DNA from: Cristatella mucedo
Taxonomy: Eukaryota; Bryozoa; Phylactolaemata; Cristatellidae
Length of the DNA stretch: 64,000 nt
Direction: 5' to 3'
Assembly (NCBI GenBank): GCA_009760855.2
Contig: WPIO01000026.1
Span: 2,369,501 to 2,433,500 of the forward strand
Shown: in pieces, positions 48,290-62,934 of the stretch
How the letters are laid out: the number at the start of each line of letters is the position of its first letter
Numbering within the stretch: the first letter of the stretch is position 1
Position numbers and translations under genes: made by a program
Notes under the pieces: generated by a model
Seen by the model: only the letters and a program-made list of their open reading frames with translations
Told to the model about the DNA's origin: nothing
Databases searched by the model: none

Positions 48290-48560
48290 CAGCAATTTGA
48301 GAATTTATCTAAAGTCTATGCGACATCATCCCATTTTTTCAAGTCTTCATCATCCTCTTGAGACGTCGAGGGGCCACTTTTGAACTTATGTTGCTATCTA
48401 TTCGGTTACCGAGAGATCCCACGCAATACATACCCCGCCGTAGCCTGCCGTATGCCACCCGTCTGGAAAGAGGTTCGTTACCTTCGTCACTCTCAGACTG
48501 GAACAGGGCCCTACTCGCACAAAACCACTTTAGCCCTTCATGACTGGCGACGCATGTAGC
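48290..48560 (+). mobile_element. LINE C-terminal fragment (other family)
   Basis: The plus frame 48358-48543 encodes LLSIRLPRDPTQYIPRRSLP then SLSDWNRALL. The SDWN motif after an Arg-rich stretch is typical of the C-terminal end of non-LTR retrotransposon proteins. It does not match LINE-A or LINE-B. Confidence 0.45.
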
Positions 48561-49904
48561 GTGCAACCGTAGCATTGATCAGAGGCCACTTTGAAAACGC
48601 ATTCCCCTGGATACTGCAGAACCGTATTTTGCACTAAAACTTGCCTGATTCTGTAGTTACATGCTGCGTAACCTAATATCTTGACATCGTAGGGATACAG
48701 CAATCAGCTCAATGTACAGAGTTTCTGTACAGCTTGTTCCCGACTGCAGAAACCCTAGTCAGTAGGATTTTTGCTTTTCACACTCACATAGACCGCTGCT
48801 GGTACCTGTATAAAAGAAGTGGCTTGCTGTTATCCGAATCTGCGTCGAAATTATGCGAATTTGCGAATATCTGGATTCCACTTAGCCGAGTCCCGTATAC
48901 GAAGGCAGCGCGTGAAGGGCTGACTCCGCCTACCGCTTCCCGTCCTCGAACGACGAGTGTCTCTAAGAACCCCGTACAAGCAACTGAAAATTAGATATCG
49001 ACGGTTGCAGCTCGCTGGCTCAATAATTTAAACTTGGTTTTTGGCTAACCTTACCCGGCTCTTCATTAGCTTTATTCGAGCAGTCTTTACTGAGTATTTC
49101 CTTCGCTTGTAAATTCCCACGGAGAATAACCTCACACCAGCGAGTGGGGAAATTTTAAAAAAGGAGTCAGAAGGGCTGTGCTCGTCGTGCGATCGTGACG
49201 TAGTGCAAAGTGATGTCTTCGGAAAGGCTGAAAATGCCATGCTAACAAGCACAAGGGGCCGAATTAGTTTGCACTCGCCGCTTGACAGTCTTTCTTTCCA
49301 CGTGGTATTTACTATGCCAAAGCCCCCCCCCCAACCCACACGAGGCATTAAATGTTAACTGAGCTCTAAAAGACGGCCAGCTAAGTATCAAGGAGCACTG
49401 TTTGACTACGTTCAAATATGCAGAAAAATATGATCTTATTGAAGAATCAGAATACTGCACAAGCACAAGTAGCGTGCCGTTTATTTCCGTGGGCTGGGCG
49501 TTACAATGCCGAGCGACTATGCTGTCTCTTTCCTCTCCTCCCGCCCCCCCCCAGAACTGCTTTGCCCTCACCTCGGCTTTGTCGCACGCCGCTTCGCTTG
49601 AGCATAGCTTCCGGAATAGCCTCAGGTGTGCTGACTTGACGCCGTGTGCATCGAGGCACTGCCCGGTGCCCAGCTACTTCAATCCAAGAGCTCCAGCGAT
49701 GAGCAGCCACACCGAGGCCGGCGCTTGGCCCTGGGTCCGAAAGTTAGGCACGATGCCTGGATACTTAATGACGTTACGATCAGGGGGGCCTTCATCGGGG
49801 CATCCTCGACGTTGTCGAATGCAAGGCAACGTCAATAACAAGTGCCGTTGTCCTGACGTCAACGACGAGGTCCGGACGCAGCCAGCTGTCGCCTATCTGC
49901 CTTT
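48561..49904. other. No gene supported
   Basis: A 188-codon plus frame (49402-49968) runs into LINE-A sequence at its end and overlaps long frames on the minus strand. It contains no recognised domain. C runs lie at 49323-49332 and 49544-49552. Confidence 0.35.
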
Positions 49905-50964
49905 GCTACAACCCCTCCCAGCCTTCGAGCACCTCGAATTCTCTCAACTCACTTGCTGCATGTATTGATGACATCCGCATATGGATGGCAGCACATTTTT
50001 CTAAACTAAACGAGAATAAAACTAACTTATTAGTTATGGGCAAACTCAGTGTGATTCAGAAAATGGTAAGGTCAACGCTCAAAATTGGATCTGCCAGCAT
50101 ATCTCCCGTTGAATCAGCTCGAAATCTAGGTGTCATGTTCCAAAGTGACCTCTCGTTAGACGACAACATCAGCTCCACAATCAAGTCTGCCTGCTTTAAG
50201 CTGCATAACATTGCTAAAATTTGGGCTTGTTTACATGATGATACTACGTCTAAGTGTGTCCATGCATTTGTGACATCCATCTTGACTTCTGTAACTCACT
50301 GCTTGCTGGCCTACGGGCAAGTGCAATCAGGCGATTACAGCTGGTGCAAAACTCTGCAGCTAGGCTTCGCTGTCGTGATCTTCGCAGTTGCCATATTACA
50401 CCACTTCTGGCCAACCTGCACTGGCTTCCAGTCAAGCAACGGATCAACTTCAAGGTTTGGTCGCTCACTTTTAAGTCACTTCATTCTTTGGCTCCAGCCT
50501 ATCTCTCCGATCTACTCACCCACCAGGTCAAGCATCGTACCACCAGATTTTCCGAATCCAACAGTTTACCAATACCTCGTACAAACCTCAAATCCTTGGG
50601 AGACCGTGCATTTAGTTCGTATGCTCCCAAAGCCTGGAGCTCACTTCCGACTTGTGTCAGAACATCCCCTGACTTGACCACATTTAAAAAAGAACTTAAA
50701 AACGCGCCTATTTGACAGCAGGTAGAGGTTCCCTGTGATTCGTCCTTTATGTGCTAATGCATGCTGACACTGTGCATGCTGCCACTAACAACACTTGCAT
50801 GCTGACCCTGTCCATGTCACCCCTAACCATGTTATTCTTGTTGTTGATCAAGCTGATATTACTCACCATTAAATCGCGTTTCCCTTTGCAGCAAATGTAA
50901 AGTGCCTAGAAAGAGATTGAGTTCTCTGAGGGTGCTTTATTAAGTGCATTATTATTATTATTAC
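49905..50964 (+). mobile_element. LINE-A copy, RT thumb to tail
   Basis: It starts just after the catalytic motif region (CCAGCCTTCGAGCAC) and runs through coding remnants 49985-50290 and, in another frame, 50254-50715 (LDFCNSLLAGLRASAIRRLQ, then GDRAFSSYAPKAWSSL). The 3' UTR follows, ending in ATT repeats at 50950-50962. A frame change near 50270 breaks the protein. Clearly 5'-truncated. Confidence 0.9.
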
Positions 50965-51000
50965 CTATGCACATCTGTCCTTAGCCTTCCACTGCTGCAG

Positions 51001-51069
51001 GTGTTCCGGCAGGACTCTATGAAGGCGGTTCAGTACTACGTCAAGGTTGGCCCTTGGCAGGCATCGCAG
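51001..51069 (+). CDS. Possible short exon, unknown protein
   Basis: It is bounded by a pyrimidine-rich tract ending CTGCTGCAG and by GTACGC, is 69 bases long and phase 0, and encodes VFRQDSMKAVQYYVKVGPWQ plus three residues. It begins 37 bp after a LINE-A tail. I do not recognise it; it may belong with the broken coding stretch that follows. Confidence 0.25.
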
Positions 51070-51515
51070 GTACGCAATCGTATAGCCCGTGCGACAGTGT
51101 CACCCTTTCGGCGGAGCAGCGACGCCATGCGGTTGACTTTGAAGAGGAAACGCATCCGGGGCACTGCGACAAGGAGAAGGGGCGAGAGAAGCGCCAGGCC
51201 TTGAACTACGCCCGAGGCCGGTGCGAAATATTTGTCTGTTCACGCCCAAGTGGTCGTGCAGAGGCGGGGCGAAAAATTTTGCTGCGGTCCAGCTGGGCAG
51301 CCCACTCCTCTCCAGCAGCCGAAAGTGTTAAACGGCGAAAACTTGTATCCATTTCCGGCGGCTTGAAGATGGTTTCAGCCTGGGCGTTATCGCTGGGAGC
51401 GATGTCCAGCTCGACACCGCAGAGAGCCTCACTGTGCAATACAGCTTTCACATGCACTTCCATGCGTCGGCTCACAGGGATCTGGAGCCATCTGGGCACC
51501 TATAACTGCCTGTGA
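51054..51515 (+). pseudogene. Coding-like stretch, protein-like segments in three frames
   Basis: I do not recognise the protein. GC-rich DNA here shows protein-like segments that move from frame to frame. The first is DSVTLSAEQRRHAVDFEEET (about 51095-51155), continuing to GRCEIFVC. Next, in another frame, comes a stretch with GEKFCCGPAGQP and NGENLYPFP (about 51225-51355). In the third frame is GFSLGVIAGSDVQLDTAESL (about 51370-51430), ending at a TAA near 51503. Movement between frames without introns suggests a frameshifted pseudogene. An intact minus frame (51206-51499) also exists, so the strand is not certain. Confidence 0.3.
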
Positions 51516-52219
51516 CAACATTAATTAAGCTGCCATTGTGTGTGAGCTATATTGTGTGAAGCATTGGATTGATTAGCATGCATGCGCTAAAAGTCTTCAC
51601 TGGATGCCACTGTGTAATTAAAGCATGCACCTAGGAAATCTCTCTTTGCACGGTTGTCAACTAAGTTATGGAGATGCGATTGCAAACCAGGATCATCATT
51701 CAAAGCGGGTGGTAAAAGGGCTGCAAAATACTACTGTATCCATGAAGATTTGTGGTGTCCTGCTGCATGCTTGTTATTCACCCCTTGGTAAACCTAGCTC
51801 TGTCATGATGTAGCATTTTAGTCGGCCAAGCTTGTGGGCTATAGCTGGCCTTTTATGTTGATCACTAAAAGGGTATTCACTGTCACTGACATCTTTATAT
51901 GGAGCTCTTTATCTTCCGCTAAAAGCGTTTAGTCGGTGTGCAGATGTCTTCTAAAAAATTACCTTACAACAACTTTACCAGTAACGATACCGCTTTAGAT
52001 ATATGTTTTATGAAATATCTCCTTTTTTTATATGTAACTCATTTCATTCTGGCATTGATTTGGCATGCAAGGTGCCATGCTGTTGCTGATCTACGAATCA
52101 GTCGACTCAAATGCATTGATGATTTAAATTAAAGGATCTCTAGGGCAAATCTTCGATATGCCGACTAGCATTTTTTTCTAGTGCAATTTAGCTATGCAGA
52201 GTAACCGAAAAGCCATTAC
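51516..52219. other. No gene seen
   Basis: AT-rich. Nothing was recognised except a fragment resembling the SINE-3 body near 52205. Confidence 0.4.
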
Positions 52220-52700
52220 GCCTGTAAAGCTTGTGAAATAGCTCTAAGATTAGCCAACAAATCTAAAAAATTCGCCCATGTTGCTCTGCGACTGAAGGAG
52301 CTGTGACGCCACTGCTCGGTAAACGGATACAGAAAATAATTCTGACTATTACCCACAAGGCCGGCAGTGGATTGGCTATTACTAACTAGCTGAAAGGCTG
52401 CACCAACTTCAGCCTCTTCTTGCCCTCAGGTTCTGGTTGGACAATAAATTAGCCTTTCCATTCACTCAAATGCCGTCGAGGAACGCAGGTTGTTCTCTGT
52501 AGGTTCCGCAAATTGTCTTTGTAGGTTGTGGAAATCCCGTCCGCTTATCTTAAAGCGAACGCACCTCTTACCCAAAAATCTTGTTCTGGCACATCTTTTT
52601 TAAGCCCTCTGTACCGCTAAACCCGTGCTGATAGCTTTCTATACTACCCTTACACTCAGCTATATTTCTCACTTGCACTGTGTTCCTTTCGGTTGAAAAT
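52220..52700. repeat. Unclassified dispersed repeat R1, copy 2
   Basis: Collinear with 45440-45890 (landmarks given there). Length of similarity is about 450-480 bp with many differences, so it is an old repeat. Confidence 0.65.
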
Positions 52701-52744
52701 GTTGACTACCGAGTGACCTCCTAAGCTTTGAGTTTCAAATATAA

Positions 52745-52805
52745 ACCTCTTCAGTGTAACACCCACTCAGTATTGGCGCCTTTGTAGAGTTACAGATAGA
52801 GATTT
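52745..52805 (+). mobile_element. LINE-B 3' end scrap
   Basis: GTAACACCCACTCAG and GTAGAGTTACAGATAGAGAT match the extreme LINE-B terminus. Confidence 0.55.
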
Positions 52806-54929
52806 ATATATGCACAGTGCGCCTTTTCCCATCCCCTAAGCTTGGGTCAAGTCTAGAGTATTTTTAATACTAAATGCTTAAGTTCTCCCCGAAAATCCAT
52901 ATTAAAGTCTGATTGCTTTGACCGATGATTTAACTGTGCATTATAAGTGCTCATCTACAGTTTAATTCTGGGATGAACCATATCAAAGGAGAGGCAAAAT
53001 ATGAATTATGTCGACTAAATACTCATAAAATGCAATACAATTTCCAAAAGCCATGAATCCACAGCTGATATATAATTTTACGAGAGTATTTAAAAACACG
53101 AGTTATTGCTGGGTTCGGATTGTCGTAGCAGCTGTAAGCGTAAGCCAACTCCACGACTTTATAAGTGACGGATTACTTTGCGGAAATTCAATTCAAGCTC
53201 AACTAATCATACGACCATTATTCCTTTATCACAATGATTTCACGTTAACGTCTGAGGAACATGAGCCAATTATAAACTTATATCAATGTCATTCGTCTAG
53301 TCTTGCAGCGAATTGTTTCGCTCATATAGGATTGTGGTGGTTAAGGGAATTTGCTTAGGTTCGCTAGGACATTCGAGCACCTCTTGTTTTAGAGGTTGTG
53401 CAGCCCCGACTCTTCCTAAAGTATCTATTTGCTGTTTATACTATTTTTGCAGAGAACACGTGAGCCATCTTAAAGTACATGCACAGTTTCTGAAAAACAA
53501 AGAGTGGGTAGATCCTGCTATACCGAAAATACATCCCTAGTTACTGTCAAACTTCGACAGCAAGACATTTTTTCTAATACAAATTGTGAGAAACTTCCAG
53601 TCGTGTGTCCTTCGCGTTTGAATGAGCAGCACAAAGTGAGCGGCCAGCTCCCGGAGACCACGCACACAACTTCCTATACACTCTCCTCATCCCAATGTCA
53701 GGCAGGGATTTTCGTCTGTTAAAGCTGCTCCGAGAATTTCTGATGCATTTCTATTAGTTGTAAATGCACTGGTAACAACGTCAGATCCAGCGAGCTCTAA
53801 TCAGACAATTCCTACCAAGAGTTACGCAAAGCAGTACAGTAGGACAGCAACTCGGCATCAAGATCGACGAACGGGGGCGCAAAGGGTCCACTCAGGTACC
53901 ACCGACAGTCGGTCTTGAGCGACGACTGGCCTGTCTGCCAAAAACAGATGAGCAAAATAAACTGGGCACTGGATCAGTGTTTTCATTTCGCACATGTAGA
54001 AGAGCCTCGGTGGCTATCACTCGCCGTGCCGTGGGCTGCAAAGAATATCCTGCCATTGCACTAGAAACCCTGACCTGGACAAGGTCAAGTTCTTTCTGGC
54101 GCTGGCTAACACAGTGGGTTCCACACCTAACGGTGGCATTTCCTGTGACCAGCCTAGCAGCACTTGTCAAGCACGTGAAAAAAGGTTATGATGCTTTCTT
54201 CATACTTTTGGCTGCCATATGATCTCTTCACGAATCCTGGTGTTCTCTTTCAGAGTAAGGATCCTGCTACTAAAAATGTGGCTCGCCATGACAGCAGCAA
54301 CGAGGTGCAGCTGACGGCGAATGCACGCGTTCTAGCTCTGTTCTAGGAAATTTGCTAATTCGGATAATTCTTGGAGCCTACATTATTTTTTTAAGTGGCG
54401 GTACAAGCTGGCTACACTCGTATGAACGCCCGCCCAGTGCATTTTGTTATCTTTCAGAACTTGTACACTTAAATCAATTTAAGCACGTGACTGGAATTGA
54501 TTTGACTCAGCCCAGCCGTAAGAACCCCAAAGGCTCTGGAATGAAGATAAACATCCTAAATGCGGACCGCATTGTTTGAACCTAGTCAAGTGATTTTGTA
54601 TAAAAATATATAAACATTTAATATATATATATATTAATATTTGATGAGGTACCCCAAAAGCTTTGGAGTGGATATTATTAACCTTGTTCCAAGCCTCACT
54701 GCCACAGCCTAATCAATTATTCTGGCATGTAGAAGCTGGTTCGCGTGGCTCTTATCCAATATCGTTTGGGAAAAGGAGCAATGAAGAAGAGAGGCGTTTG
54801 ATCTAGCTTGATTTGAATAATCAGTTAACTTCGACCAGTAGACCCAGCACTCCAACTGACGTACCACCGGCATCGAATGTGATGTCAGCCGAGATTACTC
54901 AACATAGGGGCACATCGGTTTAGCCAAAG
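52806..54929. other. No gene supported
   Basis: Frames at 53053-53358 and 53977-54222 (plus) and 53892-54170 (minus) have no recognisable domain. A scrap near 54590-54665 has an AT palindrome and a GGTACCCCAAAAG piece resembling the end of SINE-3. Confidence 0.35.
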
Positions 54930-54937
54930 TATATAAG
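54930..54937 (+). promoter_or_regulatory. TATA box of VWC gene 2
   Basis: TATATAAG, with a start site expected about 30 bp downstream (near 54960). That places the ATG at 54961 at or before the transcript start and favours the ATG at 54997. A CRE/ATF-like CGACGTCA lies at 54954-54961. Confidence 0.6.
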
Positions 54938-54996
54938 CCGAAGCGGAGCCGAGCGACGTCATGAAACGGCAGCATACAGGCGCCGATAGCTGGACC

Positions 54997-57756
<2,760 letters not shown>

Positions 57757-57894
57757 CGACCGACGCTCGATAAGGAAGCTGGGGACGTCTTCGGCCGCAA
57801 GTCCCCTAACATTTGCGGATTATCAAACGTCGTTTGACACGGATGCGAAATGTGGCCTAACTTCGTAGGTATGAGTGAGCCAGCCTGAACTTGC

Positions 57895-57900
57895 AATAAA
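57895..57900 (+). promoter_or_regulatory. Poly(A) signal of VWC gene 2
   Basis: AATAAA 138 bp after the stop codon, in a TTGCAATAAATTCGCATGC context. Confidence 0.65.
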
Positions 57901-58929
57901 TTCGCATGCAAGAGCAACGTTTGCTTCGCGGATTAGCCGATGTCCGACAGCGACGGTTGGGTTGATCCAGCTTGCCGCTCGGTGACGATCATCAATTTTT
58001 TTTCGGTGCGGCCCTGCGATTGCCACAAGTTCCTCGAGCGCTGCAAGTTACCTTTCGTAGCCCAAACGGTGGCAGTGGCACTCAGGCAGCATGAAGATTC
58101 TTGTCCTGGCGCATTGCCCTAGTGAAATGGCATCTAATTGTGTTTTTTTTATGTTCCTGTAAACGAATGTCACAATCTGATCTCGCCGACTTAGATCGCG
58201 AGCTTGACCGGCCCAAAGAGTCGACTGAACTCCCCGATACCTTAAAAAAAGAGTTTCTTCCGTTACTACTTTTCAAAGAAGGATTCACAAGTCCATTGCA
58301 GCAACGTCGAACATCTAATCAACCAAATGGCAATTTCTTTGATCTAACTAAGTGGAGACTCCATTGATTTATCGAACCGCATTTTAAAGAAAGTATAACT
58401 TCACAATAGAAACGAACTTTCTTCTGTGCGGGCTGCACGTTCTGTACAGATCAAAGAGACTTACGGAAACATGACAATACTTCTCGATTAAATCTCGTAT
58501 AATCAACACCAGTTCTGATGATCGCTCGTTACGGTATTCGCTCACTCGCCGTGCCCTCAGCATCATTTGAAAATTCGACCGGCGACCATTACTAAGATTC
58601 GATTTAAATTCGAAGGTACAGCGTCTGCCAAGGCGGCTACACGCCAACTACTTCAAGTCACTTAATCAGCGTCGCTCAGTTATTGGACAGCCTCATATAT
58701 TCCTCTTGCTAAATTTTCGCCACTAAAAGTCCTGCCACTCACACCCAAAAAGGATTTGTGAGATGGTAAACAGCTATGGTCTAAGAGGTCTCACTCCCTA
58801 GATAGTAACGCCTTCTAGCAGGAAGGTGTTCAGCCTTCTTCACTGAAAACATTGTGCACATTCGTGTCTCCATAAAGCCCCTTCCTACTAAAGCATTCGT
58901 TTAGTCTCACATATAACCTTCCTTTAAAG
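57901..58929. other. No gene supported
   Basis: An 88-codon plus frame (58101-58367) has a charged stretch (SDLADLDRELDRPKESTELP) but no recognised family or splice context. Confidence 0.35.
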
Positions 58930-60380
58930 ATTCTCCGAGGTTTCTGCATTCAATGTGGCTACCTTGATAAGTTCTAGCAAATATTGCTGGTCTCCTGAAG
59001 ACCTTATACCATCATCTCTGTGGCTTTCACTGGTGGTCAAACTTAGCCCAGCCATAACTAATATTTCTGAACCTTTTAAAAAACGGGTTGTATCCAAATC
59101 CTTCGAATCGGCTGTCGTTAAACCGATACTTAAACAGTCTGGAATATATACAGAGGTCCTTGTCAACTATCGCCCTGTTTTCCTTCTGCTTACTTTGTCT
59201 AAGATTCCTTAAACAGTTGTCTCTTAGCAGAGGTTACTATACATTGAAAAGAATAGAATTTCAAAAACTTTCAATAGGGGTTTGAGCGGCAGCGCCCCGC
59301 TGAAACTGCTCTCCTCCGTGTAGCCAATGACATCCTATGCAGCAACGAAGACGGAAATGTCACTGCGCTTTCGCTGCAAGATCTATCAGCTGCGTTTAAA
59401 TCTATTGATTGCGATATCCGACTTGAACTATCATCCGAGGAACCACTCAAGTATGTGATTTGGGGTATGAAGTACGGTGTACCTCAGCTCTGTGCTTGAT
59501 TCCTTTTTTCATGGTTTATACTCGGAGTCTCGCCAATGTGATTGCCGGGCACAATCTAGGCTTTCACTTCTATGCAGATGACATCCATGTGTACCTTTGC
59601 TGTGATCCTTCCTAGCCCTCATGCACGTCGGATGGCAGCAACCTTTCCTAAATTTAGTGATCCTTAAACCAACCTTCTGGTTATGGGAAAACATGGTGCC
59701 ATTCAGAAATTGGAAAACAGACGCTCAAAATCTGGTCTATTAGCATATCTTCTGGTGAATCTGCACGAGATCTGGGTGTTTTAATCCAAAGTGACCTTTG
59801 ATTAGACGATTAGATCAGTTCCATAGCCAAATCTGCCTACTTTCAGCTGCTATATCAAATATGGTCCGTGCATTTGTGATGTCCCGGCTCGACTTTTGTA
59901 GCTCGCTATTTGCTGGTCTACTGGCCTGTGCATTCAGTCACTTACAGCAGACACAAAACTTTGCAGCTATGCTTGTCTGTCGTTAGCGGCGCACTTGCCA
60001 TATCACACCACTTTTCGCCTACCGGCAGTGGCTTTCAGTCAAGTAACACATCATCTTCAAGGCTCTCTCACTCAGTTTTCGGTCCATTCATTCTCTGGCT
60101 CTAGCCTACCTGTGAAACCTACTTTACAACCAGGATAAGCATCGTTTTCCTAATCTAATATTTCCCTACTTCTCCCTACGAACATCAAATCTTTTGGACA
60201 CCCTGCATTTAGCTCGTATGCTCCCAAAGCCTTGAATTCAATTCTCGTCTGGCGTCACGACATCCTCTAACTAGAAGAAATTTAAAAGATGCTTAAAAAC
60301 GCAACTATTTATCACAGCATTTAATGGGTCCATGAGCTTCGTCCTTTGTGTGCTTATGCGTGCCGACGAGCGCAAAACAG
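58930..60380 (+). mobile_element. Degraded LINE, LINE-B-like 5' part and LINE-A-like 3' part
   Basis: 58955-59212 encodes a linker close to LINE-B (CTCCTGAAGACC and ACCATCATCTCTGTG landmarks). 59330-59430 also follows LINE-B (GAAGACGGAAATGTCACTGC). From about 59435 the sequence follows LINE-A (GTACGGTGTACCTCAGCTCT, CTAGGCTTTCACTTCTATGC with a YADD motif) through C-terminal and 3' UTR remnants to about 60370. About 100 bp of RT sequence is missing at the junction. Stops are frequent; it is inactive. Confidence 0.75.
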
Positions 60381-60994
60381 ACTTGCAGTTATATTAGATA
60401 GGCTAGCGTTACTAAAAGAATGAACCAGGCAGTGTTTCCAGCCATACTGAGCTGCTACTTCAATGCTGCCAAGTATTCTAAATTCTCTCCTTAACATTTC
60501 ATTATCGTCGAAGCGAATCGGAAACTGCGTGTAGATACTTGGCGTGAGCTAATCGTGTGCTTTATCAAGTATATCCTACTTCGGAGCTATTTCCCTTCAC
60601 TCTTTGACAGTCTCCAAGGACTCGGTACGCAGAATCCTTGCTCCGGATATCACGTGACTAGACGCAGTCACCTTTGCAAGCATGTCTCAACGGGTCACCT
60701 GCTGCGCCAGCCTAAGCTCACGGTTGTAACGTCTGCCACTGGCGCTCCGGGGGATATGTTTCCGTCATGTGGTCTTAGTTTTTACAAGGCTAACTAATAA
60801 TATCTCGTGTTACTCTTTAGCTCTTTTAGCTTAGATGTTAGCTCGGGCAGGTTAAACTCGGTGCAGACGCCGCGGTACCCTCCACCGGAAACCGGACGAT
60901 GTTTTTTTCATCAAGAATGGCTATTTATGGACTAAGCAATCATACTTATGAATAAATCTCAGGAATACACCATTCCAACAGCTGTAATTTTGAA
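60381..60994. other. No gene seen
   Basis: An 80-codon frame (60555-60797) has no motif. Nothing else was recognised. Confidence 0.4.
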
Positions 60995-61165
60995 ATTCCA
61001 GTGATTTCCAGGCTTTGGGAGCTTACGAACTAAAGGCACGGTCTCCAGAGGATTTGAGATTTGTACGAGGAATTGATAGACTGTTGGATTCCGTAAAGCG
61101 GGTGTTGCAATGCTTGGCCTGGTGGGGGAATAGATCTGAGAGATAGGCTGGAGCCAAAGACCTTT
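60995..61165 (-). mobile_element. LINE-A coding fragment
   Basis: Plus-strand text CCAGGCTTTGGGAGCTTACG, ACGGTCTCCAGAGGATTTGA and GAATAGATCTGAGAGATAGG is the reversed LINE-A C-terminal region. It is an isolated piece without a tail. Confidence 0.8.
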
Positions 61166-62934
61166 ACTGTCTTAAAGCTGTAGCTACACAATCCCAACGA
61201 CACAATATTGCGAAGTAAATATGATAAAATGAATTAAAGCTGCAGGTACATTGTGCTTGATACAGACTAAAGCGAAAACCCAGGATCGGCTCTGCCGAAT
61301 GCTCACTCGGTGGCTACACTGGGAGAAAAAAAATTTTTTCAAAAGTCTGAATGACCCTGCTTTTTGGCTGTAGATGGCTGGTTCCAAGAATCATTACACT
61401 GGGAGCCAGAATAAAATTTCGAAAAAGTCTAGAAAATAACGAGCCCACCACTAGAAAATAACCACTAGCGCTGCCAATCGAAAAGAAAACTGACTTACTA
61501 CGAACCAAAAGAAAAAGGTTAAAAAGGTTGTGGCGCAGCAGAATATCCAAACATTTTAAACGAACGAACACAATCGTCGTCTTTTGGAAGCTTTTCCCAC
61601 GGTACGTCTCGTTGTTCCAACATGCTCAAGCAAAGTCGTCTCTGATACACAGACTCGATGGGTAGAATTTGCTGTGGAATAACTACAGCTAATTATGACT
61701 AAGGCACCTGCGCAGGTAAGCTTTCTAGAATAACCTTCTTGACTTCTGATGACTTGTAGATTAGTTCATCTGAAAGCAAGCAAGCTAAGAGCTCATCAGC
61801 TGCAGTTACCATTTTAGCAAACTGTGCACTGGGCGCTCAGTTCATTAAGCTAGCCAGAAAAACACTGTGAGGCAGTCTACATTAGGCTGTAAGGATGTGT
61901 TTCGGATTGATAAGTCGATGCTTGGAGACTAGAATTCTCATTTAATACTGACTGTGTTAATGCAGAGAGCGCGAGGTGAAGGGCGAATATAGAGGAGCAT
62001 CCGTCCAGCCCGCGAAGCCATAGTGAGGTAAGAAGCCGAAATTGACCCGCTGAGCCCGATGACGATGCATTAGTTGGGCGTGGAAGAGCTTAGACTGCCG
62101 GTCCTTTGAGTCACCTAAGCATTCTGGGCGATTGGTGGGTCGCACGTGCGTCCAGCGCTGCGAGAGCTAGAGTGCCGGCAGGTAAAGCTTCTACCTCTCG
62201 ATAGCTCAAGGTTTCACTTGCCGCTACAAGCTCGCGAGTTGAAACGAGAGAGCAGGAGTATTCATCCGCTTCCGCAGCTGTGCGCAGCGGCTTCTCTGTG
62301 CCTGTGAAAATGCTTCTGACGATCGGTTTCGGTCCTTCCCTGGCATCTTTAGTATGTATGCATAAATAGGTCTATATGCTCAATGGAACTCAAGCTTACC
62401 GGACGCAATAAAAAACGAGTCGCTTGAAACCGGAGCAGGTATTCGCATCCTTTCACTTCGCAGTGCTCAGCCTACCAAATTGGATAACAATTTCAATATG
62501 CAACATGTATAGGTACGACAGAAAACAAATGTAGAAACTCTTAACTGACCAACTAAGTATTATTAACTATTACTAACTACTTTTGCCAGTATTTGGTTGT
62601 GCGTTTGGGAGGTCTTTTGTGGGTTCTATTTTATTCAAACAATTACCTTGAAATAGGCGTACATAGCACTTCAACCTCACAAAGCTGAAAAAGGTTCTGT
62701 CAGTATAGGTGTAGTAGTTACAAATTTCAGAGACTTTACAACTGGATTTAGTGGCGCTTAAATAACGATCTGCAGCTGGGCTACATAGCTGTGAGCGCCG
62801 CAGTTCCTACAGTACTCCAGCTCTCACTGACGTGAAGTAGCTTCCCAACAAGCAGCGAGTCAACTTGAAGAATATCATTTACTCACTGATAGGTCTCTTC
62901 ATTCTCTTATTACGGTCTACCTATCCAAACTACT
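61166..62934. other. No gene seen
   Basis: Short frames only (longest 85 codons, 61314-61571 minus). No recognised repeats. Confidence 0.4.

Noticed and set aside
54961-54963. Upstream ATG as the start of VWC gene 2
   Set aside because: It is in frame but lies at the predicted transcript start, and it would put a charged stretch before the signal peptide. The ATG at 54997 has a better context and matches gene 1.
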